This document shows positions 1 through 8,115 of a stretch of 19,416 nucleotides of DNA, piece by piece. The notes under the pieces were generated by a model. The model did not search any database and was not told where the DNA came from. It saw only the letters and a program-made list of their open reading frames with translations. Each line of letters starts with the position of its first letter. The first letter of the stretch is position 1. Source of the DNA: CAZYWA01 sp964650975 [NCBI: uncultured bacterium] (GTDB lineage Bacteria > JADJOY01); the NCBI GenBank assembly GCA_964650975.1, contig CAZYWA010000091.1, positions 1 to 19,416 of the forward strand, written 5' to 3'. The position numbers were made by a program, and so were the translations under genes.

Positions 1-1
1 G

Positions 2-229
2 GACGACCCTGACCCGCACATCTCGCTCGCGCGGATGTGGCAAGGTCTCGAGCAGCGCACGCGCGCCGGGTCGATCGTGATCTTCCACGCCAACGGGAAC
101 GGCCACCATACCCAGGAGGCGGTGGAGCGCATGATCGACGAGCTGGCGCCCGCTCGCCACCTCACCTTCGTCACGGTGTCGAAGCTGATCGAGGGTTGCG
201 CCGCGCCCGCGGGTGCAGGCTCGCCATGA
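2..229 (+). CDS. Polysaccharide deacetylase family protein, C-terminal fragment (5' end outside window)
   Basis: The frame is open from the left edge, so only the last 75 codons are present. Near the end, GSIVIFHANG followed by HTQEAVERMIDELA and then FVTVSKLI matches the C-terminal strand-helix-strand of the NodB/polysaccharide deacetylase (carbohydrate esterase 4) fold, where 'G-S-I-V-x-x-H' carries a conserved late histidine and the closing 'F-V-T-V-S-x-L' is typical. Family members remove acetyl groups from peptidoglycan, chitin or other N-acetylated glycans, usually at the cell surface. The metal-binding NodB motifs lie upstream of the window, so substrate and activity cannot be judged. 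The TGA overlaps the ATG of the following acetyltransferase gene (ATGA), so the two are probably co-translated. Family assignment is fairly secure; function is inferred. Confidence 0.75.
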   Translation, partial: DDPDPHISLARMWQGLEQRTRAGSIVIFHANGNGHHTQEAVERMIDELAPARHLTFVTVSKLIEGCAAPAGAGSP

Positions 230-705
230 CCGAGTCCGGAGCGGGGGTGGTGCGTCCCATGCGCCCGGACGATCGCGAGCGGATCGTCGACATCCTGAGC
301 GTCTCCGATCCCTGGGTGCGTCTCGGCTTCAGCCGTGCCGACTGGCTGGCGAGCTTCGCGCCGGCGCCGGAAGGCTGCGAGACGTACGCCGTCGAAGTGG
401 AGGGATCGGCCGAGGGCGTCGCGGTGGTGCGGCGAAACTTTTTGATCGGCGACTACCTGGTGATCCTCGCGGTGGCGCCCGAGCGTCGCGGCGAGGGGCT
501 GGGCCGGGTGCTGCTGGGAGCCGTCGAGGCGATCGTGCTCGCGCGAGCGCGAAACTTCTTCCTGTGCGTGTCGGATTTCAACGTGAACGCGCGGCGATTC
601 TACGCGCGCATGGGTTACGTCGAGGTCGGCCCGCTGCCGGATCTGATGGTGGCGGGCGCCGCGGAGATCTTGATGCGCAAGACCACCGGCCCGGCGCGGC
701 CTTGA
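226..705 (+). CDS. GNAT-family N-acetyltransferase
   Basis: This 159-residue protein has the GCN5-related N-acetyltransferase fold. The acetyl-CoA pyrophosphate-binding motif A is visible as LAVAPERRGEGLGRVLL, with the R-x-x-G-x-G signature at about residues 88-93. It is followed by the C-terminal NVNARRFYARMGY segment (N-x-x-A-x-x-F-Y-x-x-x-G-Y), diagnostic of the family. The substrate cannot be read from the sequence. The ATG at 226 was chosen because it overlaps the upstream deacetylase stop by four bases and because the GNAT fold begins right after it (VRPMRPDD); the longer open frame upstream is only a shadow of the deacetylase gene. Coupling with a deacetylase suggests, as inference only, a role in cell-envelope glycan or small-molecule acylation. 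A terminator-like hairpin follows the stop. Confidence 0.88.
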   Translation: MTESGAGVVRPMRPDDRERIVDILSVSDPWVRLGFSRADWLASFAPAPEGCETYAVEVEGSAEGVAVVRRNFLIGDYLVILAVAPERRGEGLGRVLLGAVEAIVLARARNFFLCVSDFNVNARRFYARMGYVEVGPLPDLMVAGAAEILMRKTTGPARP

Positions 706-742
706 CGGCCGCGCCGATGTTTCCTCGGGGGGCTTCTTCGCT

Positions 743-772
743 CGCCGCGCGCCTGCGGCGCGGGCCCTTTTT
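743..772 (+). terminator. Candidate intrinsic terminator after the acetyltransferase gene
   Basis: CGCCGC (743-748) and GCGGCG (755-760) form a perfect 6-bp stem with a 6-nt loop, followed by CGGGCCC and a run of five T at 768-772. It lies in the 81-base gap between the convergent acetyltransferase (+) and kinase (-) genes, where a terminator is expected. The T-run serves the + strand only. Short stems are common at this GC content, so the T-run and the position carry the call. Confidence 0.5.
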
Positions 773-786
773 CGCAGCCCGTTGGT

Positions 787-2385
787 TCAGGGTGCGGCGA
801 TCCGGATGCGATCGCCGTCGATCGCCAGGCCTTCCGCGTGGTCGAGCAGCTTGCGGACCACGGCCTCTTCCAGGTTCAGGGCCGCGCCGACCCGCGACGC
901 CACCCGATCGAGGCTCGCCTCGAGGAGACCGTTGGGCGCGCCTTCGAGCGCGATGCAGCGCGCCGCGCAGGCCGCGATCTCGGCGATGGTCGCGCGATCG
1001 CGTAGCTCGCTCACCTCGCGCGACTGCTCGCCGAAGCGCTGCGCCAGCGTGCGCACGAACGGCGTGATCCAGGAGCCGGTCTCGATCTCGCCGAGCAGTG
1101 CCTCGCGCGACACCACGGTGAGCCGCACGTGGGTGGCGGCGCGCACGCTGGCGCTGCGGCTGCGCTGCGCGAAGATCGCGGCCTCTCCGAACACCTCGCC
1201 CGCCTCCATGCGGCGCAGGACCTCCAAGCGCGTGGCTTCCTGGCGCACCACCTCGCAAGCACCGCTCACGATCACGTAGGCGGCGTCTCCTTCCTCGCCC
1301 TCGCGCACGATCCACTCGCCGGCTTCGAAGGTGCGCTCGGGGAAGAAGGCGCCGCCGCGCAGGAACCGTTCGAGGTCCTCCTGGAACTCGCGCGCCGAGC
1401 CGTGCCGGTCCGCGGGATCCGCGGAGAGCGCGCGCGCCGCGATGGCGCACAGCGTCGGCGGCAGCGGAACGTCGGGAAAGAGCGCTTGGGCGGGCGGAAC
1501 CTGTCCGGCCTGCGCCGCTTCGATGGTCAGGTCGTCGTCGGTCTCGTGATGGGGCGCGCGGCCGGTCAGCACCGTGAACAGGATTCCTCCGAGGCCGAAC
1601 ACGTCGGTGCGCGTGTCGATGTCGTGGATGTCGCCGCGCGCCTGCTCGGGCGCCATGAACTCCGGCGTGCCGATGATCGTTCCCAGCGGATCCATGGTGG
1701 GCAAACGGGCGAACGGCGGATCGTCCTCCTCGGCGCGCGGAGCCACGGCGGAGCGCAATGCGATGCCCCAGTCCATCACGTAGACCTCGCCGAACTCGCC
1801 GACCAGCACGTTCTCGGGTTTGAGGTCGCGGTGCACCACGCCGTGGGCGTGCGCGAACGCGAGCGCGTCGCACACCTTGACCAGCACCTTCACCAGCTCG
1901 TGCAGGTCGCGCTCGCCGCGCGCGGCCCCGGGCGGGCTCTCGAGCAGCAGCTCCGCGAGCGTCCGGCCCCCGACCAGCTTCATCGCGAAGTAGAGCTTGC
2001 CGTCCGCGGTCACGCCGATCTCGTGGATCGGCACGATGTTGGGGTGCTCGAGCTGTCCGGTGAGCTGCGCCTCCTCGACGAAGCGCGCGTCGCTGCGCTC
2101 GTCGGGGTCGAGGGCCCCGTGCATGATCTTGACCGCGACGCGCCGCCTGAGGCCGTGGTCGAGTGCCGCGTGGACCGAGCCCATGCCGCCCTCGCCGACC
2201 GAGTGCTCGATCACCAGACCGGGACGCACCGAGTGCAGGTCGAGCTCGACTTGCTGCTCGGGCAGCAAGTCGTCGCTGAGCGCCGAGAAGCGCGAGCGGA
2301 TCGCGAGCACCACCTTGCGGCGGGCGGGGTCGATGGCGCGCCCGCCGCGCGCGGCGTTGGTTCGGCGCGTGGCGCTCGGGTCCAT
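787..2385 (-). CDS. Serine/threonine protein kinase fused to a cyclic-nucleotide-binding domain
   Basis: The protein is 532 residues from the ATG at 2385. The open frame reaches a TTG at 2424, but the ATG is the ordinary choice. Residues 55-300 form a Hanks-type kinase: glycine loop GEGGMGSV (about 64-71), VAVK lysine K86, helix-C glutamate E105, catalytic HRDLKPEN with D187, metal-binding D205 in DWG (in place of DFG, common in bacterial Pkn kinases) and APE at about 245-247. Residues 352-437 form a cNMP-binding beta barrel with a phosphate-binding-cassette-like FGEAAIF (from 399) and RSRSAS containing R410. About 95 mostly helical residues follow with no clear identity. No transmembrane helix or PASTA domain is seen, so it is probably cytosolic. 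All catalytic residues are present. I infer that nucleotide binding modulates kinase output. It lies 87 bases downstream of the DUF2142 gene on the same strand. Confidence 0.93.
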   Translation of the reverse strand: MDPSATRRTNAARGGRAIDPARRKVVLAIRSRFSALSDDLLPEQQVELDLHSVRPGLVIEHSVGEGGMGSVHAALDHGLRRRVAVKIMHGALDPDERSDARFVEEAQLTGQLEHPNIVPIHEIGVTADGKLYFAMKLVGGRTLAELLLESPPGAARGERDLHELVKVLVKVCDALAFAHAHGVVHRDLKPENVLVGEFGEVYVMDWGIALRSAVAPRAEEDDPPFARLPTMDPLGTIIGTPEFMAPEQARGDIHDIDTRTDVFGLGGILFTVLTGRAPHHETDDDLTIEAAQAGQVPPAQALFPDVPLPPTLCAIAARALSADPADRHGSAREFQEDLERFLRGGAFFPERTFEAGEWIVREGEEGDAAYVIVSGACEVVRQEATRLEVLRRMEAGEVFGEAAIFAQRSRSASVRAATHVRLTVVSREALLGEIETGSWITPFVRTLAQRFGEQSREVSELRDRATIAEIAACAARCIALEGAPNGLLEASLDRVASRVGAALNLEEAVVRKLLDHAEGLAIDGDRIRIAAP

Positions 2386-2472
2386 GGGTCTATCGGGCCG
2401 GGACACGGTTGCGATGCGGCGCAAGCATACGGCTCTGCGTCACCGCGCGAAACCAGTCGGAATCAGCGGCGT

Positions 2473-3903
2473 TCACGGGAAGTAGTAGCGCTCGAGCAGC
2501 GCCCAGCTCGTCACCCCCATCGACAGCAGGCCGAAGCCCACCATCGCTAGCGGAAGGAATCGCCGCGCTTTCGCCGCCCGTCCCGCACCCAGCGCGAGCA
2601 GCATCGCCGGCGCGACGGGGATCGCGTAACGGCCGTGCACTCCGCCGATGTAGCGATCTCCGGGGACGGTCCACATCATGAAATGGATCAGGTAAGCGCC
2701 GAGAAGGCTCAGCAGCGCCGCGGTCGCTGCCAGCACCCGCAATCGCGCGCTCACCGGGTGCTCGGGGTCGGTGTCCACGATCGCCACGGCGATCAGCAGG
2801 ACGAACCCGGCCCAGGTGAACGCACCCGGGAGCACGACGTTCCAGTCGACCCACGACATCCCGCGGACCCATACGCGGTCGTGGATCGCGGTGCGCGCGA
2901 CCATCGCGACGAAATCGAGCGGATGGCGAAACGCCGAAAGGAGCACCGCGGCTCGCCCGGAGTGGAGCGCGGTGGGGCTCTGGCCACCCAGGACCGGCTG
3001 GAGCGGCACCGGCGGAAGTCGAAGCCGCGCCGCGGCGATGCTCCATCCGAGCCACGCGATCGCGGTCACTCCGATGGCGAACCCGAGCATCGCCGCGTGC
3101 TGCTTCGCCGACGCGGTGCGCTCCCGCTCGAGCGCCAGGATCAGCAGCACCAGCGGGGCATAGACGAACTTGCAGACGGCCAGCAACGCCGACGCGAGCG
3201 TGAACACGCACACCTCGCGCCAGCCGACGTGCCGGCCCCGTGGGCCGAGCGCCACTCGCAATCCCAGAGCGAGCGTCACGAACCCCAGGCCGTTGGTGAC
3301 CGAGTCGGCATTGAGCACGGTGCCCTGCACCATCGCAACCGGCGAGAGCGCCACCATCGCCATCGACCACTTGCCCGCGGGAGTGGCGCGGATCGCGAAG
3401 AACACCAGTCCGCTCCACGCCGCGAATCCCGCGAAGCGGGCCAGATAGAGGAGCAGCACCGGCCTCGCTTCGGCGAGCCGCGCCGGAGCCAGGATCAGCG
3501 CTTGGGGGAGGTAGGGGACCGGCGAATAGACGGCGGTGTTGCGGAAATCCATGAACTCGATCGTGGACGGGGCGAGGGGCTCGGCGAGGAGATCGTCGAT
3601 CGCTTGCCGGGTGACTCGGCGCTCGGGATGCAGGCAGATCCGGCCCCACTCGCGCAGCGCGCCGGTGCGCAGGCTGACCGGCAGCTCGCCACCCAGGTCG
3701 CCGTTCGCACCGTGCGCGAGCACTTGCCCCTCCGACAGCTGATACGCGCGACGCAAGTGCGCGCCCTCGTCCGGTCCCTGCATCGGCGGGTTGAGCACCG
3801 AGAGCACCAGGCCCGAGAGGAGAGCCGTCGCCAGGAACAGGCACTCCGGGCGAAGGCTTCCATCCGGGGCCCGCGCCCAGGCGATGGCGGGAGTCCACGT
3901 CAC
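2473..3903 (-). CDS. DUF2142-family polytopic membrane protein (GT-C-like)
   Basis: This 476-residue integral membrane protein has about ten hydrophobic segments. The first membrane helix (about 21-38) is followed by the family hallmark NPPMQGPDEGAHLRRAYQLS (PDE at 44-46, H49), then a periplasmic loop containing GGELP, as in DUF2142 proteins. That family resembles GT-C glycosyltransferases such as polyprenyl-phosphate mannosyltransferases, and its members often sit in surface polysaccharide or lipopolysaccharide loci. Enzymatic activity is inferred, not shown; D45/E46 would be the candidate catalytic acids. The start is GTG at 3903: an in-frame TAG lies 15 bases upstream and no ATG occurs before the first membrane helix, and no strong Shine-Dalgarno is seen. 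The kinase gene follows on the same strand. The length is ordinary for the family. Confidence 0.85.
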   Translation of the reverse strand: MTWTPAIAWARAPDGSLRPECLFLATALLSGLVLSVLNPPMQGPDEGAHLRRAYQLSEGQVLAHGANGDLGGELPVSLRTGALREWGRICLHPERRVTRQAIDDLLAEPLAPSTIEFMDFRNTAVYSPVPYLPQALILAPARLAEARPVLLLYLARFAGFAAWSGLVFFAIRATPAGKWSMAMVALSPVAMVQGTVLNADSVTNGLGFVTLALGLRVALGPRGRHVGWREVCVFTLASALLAVCKFVYAPLVLLILALERERTASAKQHAAMLGFAIGVTAIAWLGWSIAAARLRLPPVPLQPVLGGQSPTALHSGRAAVLLSAFRHPLDFVAMVARTAIHDRVWVRGMSWVDWNVVLPGAFTWAGFVLLIAVAIVDTDPEHPVSARLRVLAATAALLSLLGAYLIHFMMWTVPGDRYIGGVHGRYAIPVAPAMLLALGAGRAAKARRFLPLAMVGFGLLSMGVTSWALLERYYFP

Positions 3904-4008
3904 GGTGCGGCGGTTCTAGCCCGCGCTCGCGCGCCGGTCCACTTGGCGGAGCGCACCGAAATCGCCGACCCTGGCTCGAACACCGCACTCGCACGGGAGG
4001 CTCGCGGC

Positions 4009-4473
4009 ATGGATGCACTCGACACCAAGCCCACCCCGGAGGGCTGGCCGCGAATCTCGGCCGCCGTTTACTACCAGGATCCGGCGGCGGCGATCGACTG
4101 GCTGGTGCGGGTGTTCGGATTCCAGGTGCGGCTCAAGATCGAGGGCGAGAACGGCCGCATCGAGCATTCCGAGCTGGTCTTCGGCGACGGGCTGGTGATG
4201 GTGGGTGGCGCGGGTGCCGGCTCGGCGCACCCGGAGCTCGTCCATCGCGCGAGCCCGCGGTCGGTGGGCGGAGCGAATACCCAGAATCTGCTGGTGTTCG
4301 TCGACGACGTCGACGCGCATTGCGAGCACGCCCGCGGCGCCGGAGCGCGCGTCGTGAGCGAGCCCAAGACCGTGGACTACGGCGGCGACTACTGGACCGA
4401 CCGGAGCTACGAAGCGGAGGATCTGGAAGGCCACCACTGGTGGTTCACGCAGCGTCTGCGGGATCCGCGCTGA
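4009..4473 (+). CDS. VOC (glyoxalase/bleomycin-resistance fold) family protein
   Basis: This 154-residue protein shows one vicinal-oxygen-chelate domain. It begins with AAVYYQDPAAAIDWLVRVFGF (beta strand plus helix of the first beta-alpha-beta-beta-beta module), continues with ELVFGDGLVMVGG, and has a second module LLVFVDDVDAHCEHARGAGA ending in YWTDRSYEAEDLEGHHWWF. The terminal D-x-E-G-H-x-W-x-F pattern is typical of PhnB/YdcG-like VOC proteins. Substrates in this superfamily vary (glyoxalases, dioxygenases, antibiotic-binding proteins), so no reaction is assigned. The ATG at 4009 has GGGAGG at 3995-4000, a well-placed ribosome-binding site. It is divergent from the DUF2142 gene across 105 bases in which I find no convincing promoter boxes. 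The cytosol is the likely location, since no signal peptide is present. Confidence 0.88.
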   Translation: MDALDTKPTPEGWPRISAAVYYQDPAAAIDWLVRVFGFQVRLKIEGENGRIEHSELVFGDGLVMVGGAGAGSAHPELVHRASPRSVGGANTQNLLVFVDDVDAHCEHARGAGARVVSEPKTVDYGGDYWTDRSYEAEDLEGHHWWFTQRLRDPR

Positions 4474-4601
4474 CGCGTCGCGCTATCGCGGCGAGCGCGC
4501 GGCGTGGACGGAGTGGATTCGCGCTGGTAACGTCCGAACTGTTTCCCAGGCTACGAACCACATCGTTCGCGATCGCATGGTCGCGACAAGGGGGACCTTT
4601 C

Positions 4602-6251
4602 ATGAAGCGCATGAGCAGAGCACTCGTTGCAGTGGCCGCGGCCGCACTGGCGGTGTCGGTCACGTTGCCGGCGCACGCCGGTGCGCCCGATCCGGAACGT
4701 CAGATCATCGTCTACAAGGACCACGATCGAGCGGTGAAGGCGGTGCAGGCGCTGGGCGGGAAGGTGCTGCAAGATCTGACGTCGCTTCATGCGCTGGGAG
4801 TGCGGATCCCCGTGGGCGCCGTGGCGAAGCTCAAGGGCAACTCGGCGGTCGACTTCATCGAGCAGGACCAGCCCCGTTACCCGATGTTCTCGTCGCCCCA
4901 GGCGCCGTCGCCCACCGGGCCGCAGCTGACACCCTGGGGAATCGACGCGGTCAACGCCGATCCCCAGGCCTACGCCGGGAACATCAAGATCTGCATCATC
5001 GACTCGGGCTATTCGCGAGGTCACGAGGATCTGGAACGATCCCCGGTGAGCGTCTCGGCCGACTCGGGCACGGGTGATCCATTCCACGACGGCTGCCATC
5101 ACGGTACCCACGTCGCCGGCACCATCTCGGCGCTCGACAATGCCATCGGCGTGGTCGGCGTCAACGGCAACGGATTGCTGCCGATCCACATCGTGAAGTT
5201 CTTCGACGACACCTGCACCGACGCCTACTCGAGCGATCTCGCCGCGGCGGTCGGCAAGTGCATCAACGAAGGCAAGGCGCGCGTGATCAGCATGAGCCTG
5301 GGCGGCGGCACGCCCACCAAGACCGAGAAGCAGGCGTTCGACGACGCCCTCAACAACAACGTGCTCTCGATCGCGGCCGCCGGAAACGCCGGCGACACCA
5401 GCACCTCGTATCCCGCCGGCTACGACTCGGTCATGTCGGTCGCGGCCGTCGACTCGGCGCTGGTGCACGCGGATTTCTCGCAGGTGAACAGCGACGTCGA
5501 GATCTCGGGCCCGGGCGTCGCGGTGCGCTCGACGGTGCCGAACGGAACCGGAACCGAAGTGCAGGCGACGGTGGGCGGAGGGCAGATCGAGGCGGCCGCG
5601 TTCGCGTTCGACTTCTTCGGCGCGGCGTCGGGGAACCTCTTCCGCTGCAACAACGTCGACGGCCTCGGCAGCGAGAACGACTGCATCGGCGCCACCGGCC
5701 AGGTGTGTCTGATCGAGCGCGGCACCGTCACGTTCGCCGCCAAGGTCCAGGAGTGCCAGCGCAAGGGCGGCGTGGCGGCGATCATCTTCAACAACAGCGA
5801 CGCGCTCTTCACCGGGACTCTCGAAGGCTCGACGATCAAGATCCCCGCGGTGGCGGTGTCGGGCATCACCGGCACCCAGCTCGAAGGCCAGACCGGCCAG
5901 GCCGCGAACGTCTCGGTGGTGGCCGGCAACTACGACTTCTTCGACGGCACCTCGATGGCCACGCCGCACGTCTCGGGCGTCGCGACGGCGGTGTGGAGCC
6001 AGAATCCCAAGTGCAAGGCGCGCGACATCCGCACGCTTCTCGACTACACGGCGCACGATCTGGGCGCGCCTGGTCGCGACACGAGCTACGGCTTCGGGCT
6101 CGTGGACTACCAGAACGCGGTCGCGCATCTCGACTGCGACGGCAACCAAGAGGGCTGCACGCTCCTCAAGCACGGAGCCGCGTGCACCAGCATGACCGAC
6201 TGCTGCTCCGGCGTCTGCCAGACCAGCGCGGGCAAGCAAACCTGCAAGTGA
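4602..6251 (+). CDS. Secreted subtilisin-like (S8) serine protease with PA domain and cystine-knot-like tail
   Basis: This is a 549-residue preproprotein. Residues 1-26 are a Sec signal peptide ending in AHA. Residues 32-92 look like an inhibitor I9 propeptide (RQIIVYKDHD...FIEQDQPRY). The catalytic domain runs from about 107 to 508 with triad D134 (IIDSG), H167 (HGTHVAG) and S451 (GTSMATPHVSG), and oxyanion N262 (AAGN). A protease-associated domain is inserted at about 315-440. The tail has Cys at 512, 519, 528, 534, 535, 539 and 548; the last six follow C-x8-C-x5-CC-x3-C-x8-C, the framework of inhibitor-cystine-knot mini-proteins. AAGGGGGA at 4588-4595 is a strong ribosome-binding site for the ATG at 4602. 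The protein is expected outside the cell. The 128-base gap after the VOC gene suggests its own promoter, but none is clear. Triad and processing signals are complete, so it is probably active. Confidence 0.95.
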   Translation: MKRMSRALVAVAAAALAVSVTLPAHAGAPDPERQIIVYKDHDRAVKAVQALGGKVLQDLTSLHALGVRIPVGAVAKLKGNSAVDFIEQDQPRYPMFSSPQAPSPTGPQLTPWGIDAVNADPQAYAGNIKICIIDSGYSRGHEDLERSPVSVSADSGTGDPFHDGCHHGTHVAGTISALDNAIGVVGVNGNGLLPIHIVKFFDDTCTDAYSSDLAAAVGKCINEGKARVISMSLGGGTPTKTEKQAFDDALNNNVLSIAAAGNAGDTSTSYPAGYDSVMSVAAVDSALVHADFSQVNSDVEISGPGVAVRSTVPNGTGTEVQATVGGGQIEAAAFAFDFFGAASGNLFRCNNVDGLGSENDCIGATGQVCLIERGTVTFAAKVQECQRKGGVAAIIFNNSDALFTGTLEGSTIKIPAVAVSGITGTQLEGQTGQAANVSVVAGNYDFFDGTSMATPHVSGVATAVWSQNPKCKARDIRTLLDYTAHDLGAPGRDTSYGFGLVDYQNAVAHLDCDGNQEGCTLLKHGAACTSMTDCCSGVCQTSAGKQTCK

Positions 6252-6292
6252 TCTGACTCGAGGCGAAGTGTCGCGCGCGGTCGCGCGGCACG

Positions 6293-6329
6293 CGACGGGG
6301 CGGTTCGCGGTGAGCGGGCCGCCCCGTCG
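6293..6329 (+). terminator. Strong stem-loop between protease and DUF885 genes
   Basis: CGACGGGGCGG (6293-6303) pairs perfectly with CCGCCCCGTCG (6319-6329): an 11-bp GC-rich stem with a 15-nt loop, 42 bases after the protease stop and 20 bases before the next start codon. No T-run follows, so it may be a Rho-assisted or partial terminator, an mRNA 3' stabiliser, or a structure affecting translation of the downstream gene. The stem is seen directly; the role is inferred. Confidence 0.45.
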
Positions 6330-6348
6330 GTCCTCCGGAGCCGAGCCG

Positions 6349-8112
6349 ATGCGTCGAGACGATCTGGCGGTGATTTCTGCGAGCGTGCGCGGGCGCCTCG
6401 CGCGCAGGCCCGCCGCCATGGCCGCGTGGCTCTGCGTGGCGATGCTCGGCGCTGGCTGTCCGCGCCCTGTCCAGGACGGTGGGTTCGGGACCACCGCCTT
6501 CGGGCGCGATGCCGAGCGGATCTTCCAGTCCTACCTCGATCACGAGCCCGGGACCGGCATGGGGCTCGGTCTGCACCAGTACGACGGACGACTCCCCGAC
6601 GTCTCGGCCGCGGCGATCGCGGCCGAGATCGCCGATTTCCGCGGGTACCAGCGGATTCTCGAGGACTACCCGGCGAACCGCCTCTCGGCCGAGGAGCGCC
6701 TGGAGCGCGACACCCTGCTGCTCGAGATGCGGCGCTCGCTCTTCGATCTCACCGAGCTGCGCGCGCCCTGGCACGACCCCACCTCCTACGACGGCGAGCT
6801 CGAGCTCGATCGATACCTGAGCCGCGACTACGCGCCCCTCGAGCAGCGCGCTCGCTCCATCGCGGCGCTGGCTCGCGCCACGCCCGCCTATCTGGCGGCC
6901 GCGCGCGCCAACCTCGATCCGGTGCTCCCGGCGCCGCTGGTCGAGACGGCGCTCTTCGAGATCGCGGGAGACCTCGAATTCGTTCGTGGCGACGTGCGTG
7001 CCGCGCTGGCGGGGCTCGGCGACGGTCCGGTGCGCCACGAAGTCGAGACGGCGCTCGACGCGATGGCCGCGGCGCTCGAGGAGCACCACCGGTTCCTGGA
7101 GCAGCGTCGCGGCACCGCGGACCAGAGCCACGTGCTCGGCGCCGACAAGCTGGTCCGCATGGTCGCGGCCACGGAGGGCTTCGACACCACCCTGGCCGAG
7201 ATCGAGCGGATCGGCGCGCTTCACTTCGCCGCCGACTCGGCCGCGCTGGTGGAGGCGGCTCGCGCGATCGATCCCGCGCGCCCGGCCCGCGATGTGGTGA
7301 ACGAGATCTTCGCGCTCAAGCCCGGGGACGTGCTCGCCGAGGCCCGCCGCCAGAGCGGCGAGGCGCGCCAGTTCTTGATCGAGCGCGATCTGGTGGGAGT
7401 CCCCGCCGACGTGCCGTCGGAGGTTCGCGAGGCGCCACCCTATCTCCGCAATGCCACGGCCTACCTGCAGAGCGCGGGCGTCTTCGAGCCGGCGCCGCTT
7501 CCCGGTTTCTTCTTGATTTCCCCACCCGATCCCGCCTGGTCGCCGGCCGAGCAGCGTGCGTATCTGCCCGCGACCTGGGACCTGCTGGTGCTCACCACGC
7601 ACGAGCTCTATCCCGGGCACTTCGTCGACGAGCTCCACCGCCGCCACCTGCGTTCGCGGATCCTCGCGGCGAGCTGGCACGAGCTCATGGGAGAGGGCTG
7701 GGCGCATTACTCCGAGGAGCTGATGTGGGAATCGGGGTTCGCTGGCGGAGATCCGCACTACCACGTGATGCAGCTCGAAGAGGCGCTGCTGCGTGACGTT
7801 CGGGTGCAATGCGCGGTGGGAGTCCACGCCCACGGGATGTCGATCGACGAATGCGCGCGGCGGATGCGCGACGATGCCTACGTCGACGACGAGACCGCGC
7901 GCCAGGAGGCGATGCGCGCTGCGTGGGATCCCATGTATCTTTCGTACACGCTGGGAAAGCACCTGATCCGGGGCCTGCGCGACGAGTGGCGCGCGAAAAT
8001 GGGGAGCGAGTTCAGCTTGCGTGCGTTCCACGATCGCTTCCTTGCCTGTGGCGGTGCGCCCTTTCCGTCGATCCGGCGAGCGATGCTGGAGGACGGAGGT
8101 GGCTCTTCATGA
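6349..8112 (+). CDS. DUF885-family lipoprotein, putative zinc-dependent hydrolase
   Basis: This 587-residue protein belongs to the DUF885 family. HELYPGH at 418-424 (an HExxxGH metal motif) and WHELMGEGWAHYSEEL at about 443-458 are the characteristic conserved blocks, and the long helical region before them is typical. The metal-peptidase-like motif suggests a zinc hydrolase, but I know of no firm reaction for this subgroup. The N-terminus has Arg-rich residues 13-20, a hydrophobic stretch (24-36) and a lipobox-like LGAGC with Cys37, so an envelope-anchored lipoprotein is likely; Gly at -3 makes the lipobox imperfect. The ATG at 6349 has GGAG about 8 bases upstream. GTG at 6268 would give an implausibly long leader, and ATG at 6418 would lose the basic n-region. 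Length fits the family. Confidence 0.88.
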   Translation: MRRDDLAVISASVRGRLARRPAAMAAWLCVAMLGAGCPRPVQDGGFGTTAFGRDAERIFQSYLDHEPGTGMGLGLHQYDGRLPDVSAAAIAAEIADFRGYQRILEDYPANRLSAEERLERDTLLLEMRRSLFDLTELRAPWHDPTSYDGELELDRYLSRDYAPLEQRARSIAALARATPAYLAAARANLDPVLPAPLVETALFEIAGDLEFVRGDVRAALAGLGDGPVRHEVETALDAMAAALEEHHRFLEQRRGTADQSHVLGADKLVRMVAATEGFDTTLAEIERIGALHFAADSAALVEAARAIDPARPARDVVNEIFALKPGDVLAEARRQSGEARQFLIERDLVGVPADVPSEVREAPPYLRNATAYLQSAGVFEPAPLPGFFLISPPDPAWSPAEQRAYLPATWDLLVLTTHELYPGHFVDELHRRHLRSRILAASWHELMGEGWAHYSEELMWESGFAGGDPHYHVMQLEEALLRDVRVQCAVGVHAHGMSIDECARRMRDDAYVDDETARQEAMRAAWDPMYLSYTLGKHLIRGLRDEWRAKMGSEFSLRAFHDRFLACGGAPFPSIRRAMLEDGGGSS

Positions 8113-8115
8113 GGC

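Noticed and set aside
2635-4008. Long plus-strand open frame antisense to the DUF2142 gene, continuous with the VOC gene.
   Set aside because: The translation is rich in Arg, Glu, Gln and His with no motif, the shadow expected opposite a GC-rich gene; the VOC fold and ribosome-binding site place the real start at 4009.
4567-4586. Inverted repeat TCGCGA-N8-TCGCGA just before the protease ribosome-binding site, a possible operator.
   Set aside because: The arms are short, self-complementary CG-rich hexamers that are frequent at this base composition, and no adjacent promoter boxes support an operator.
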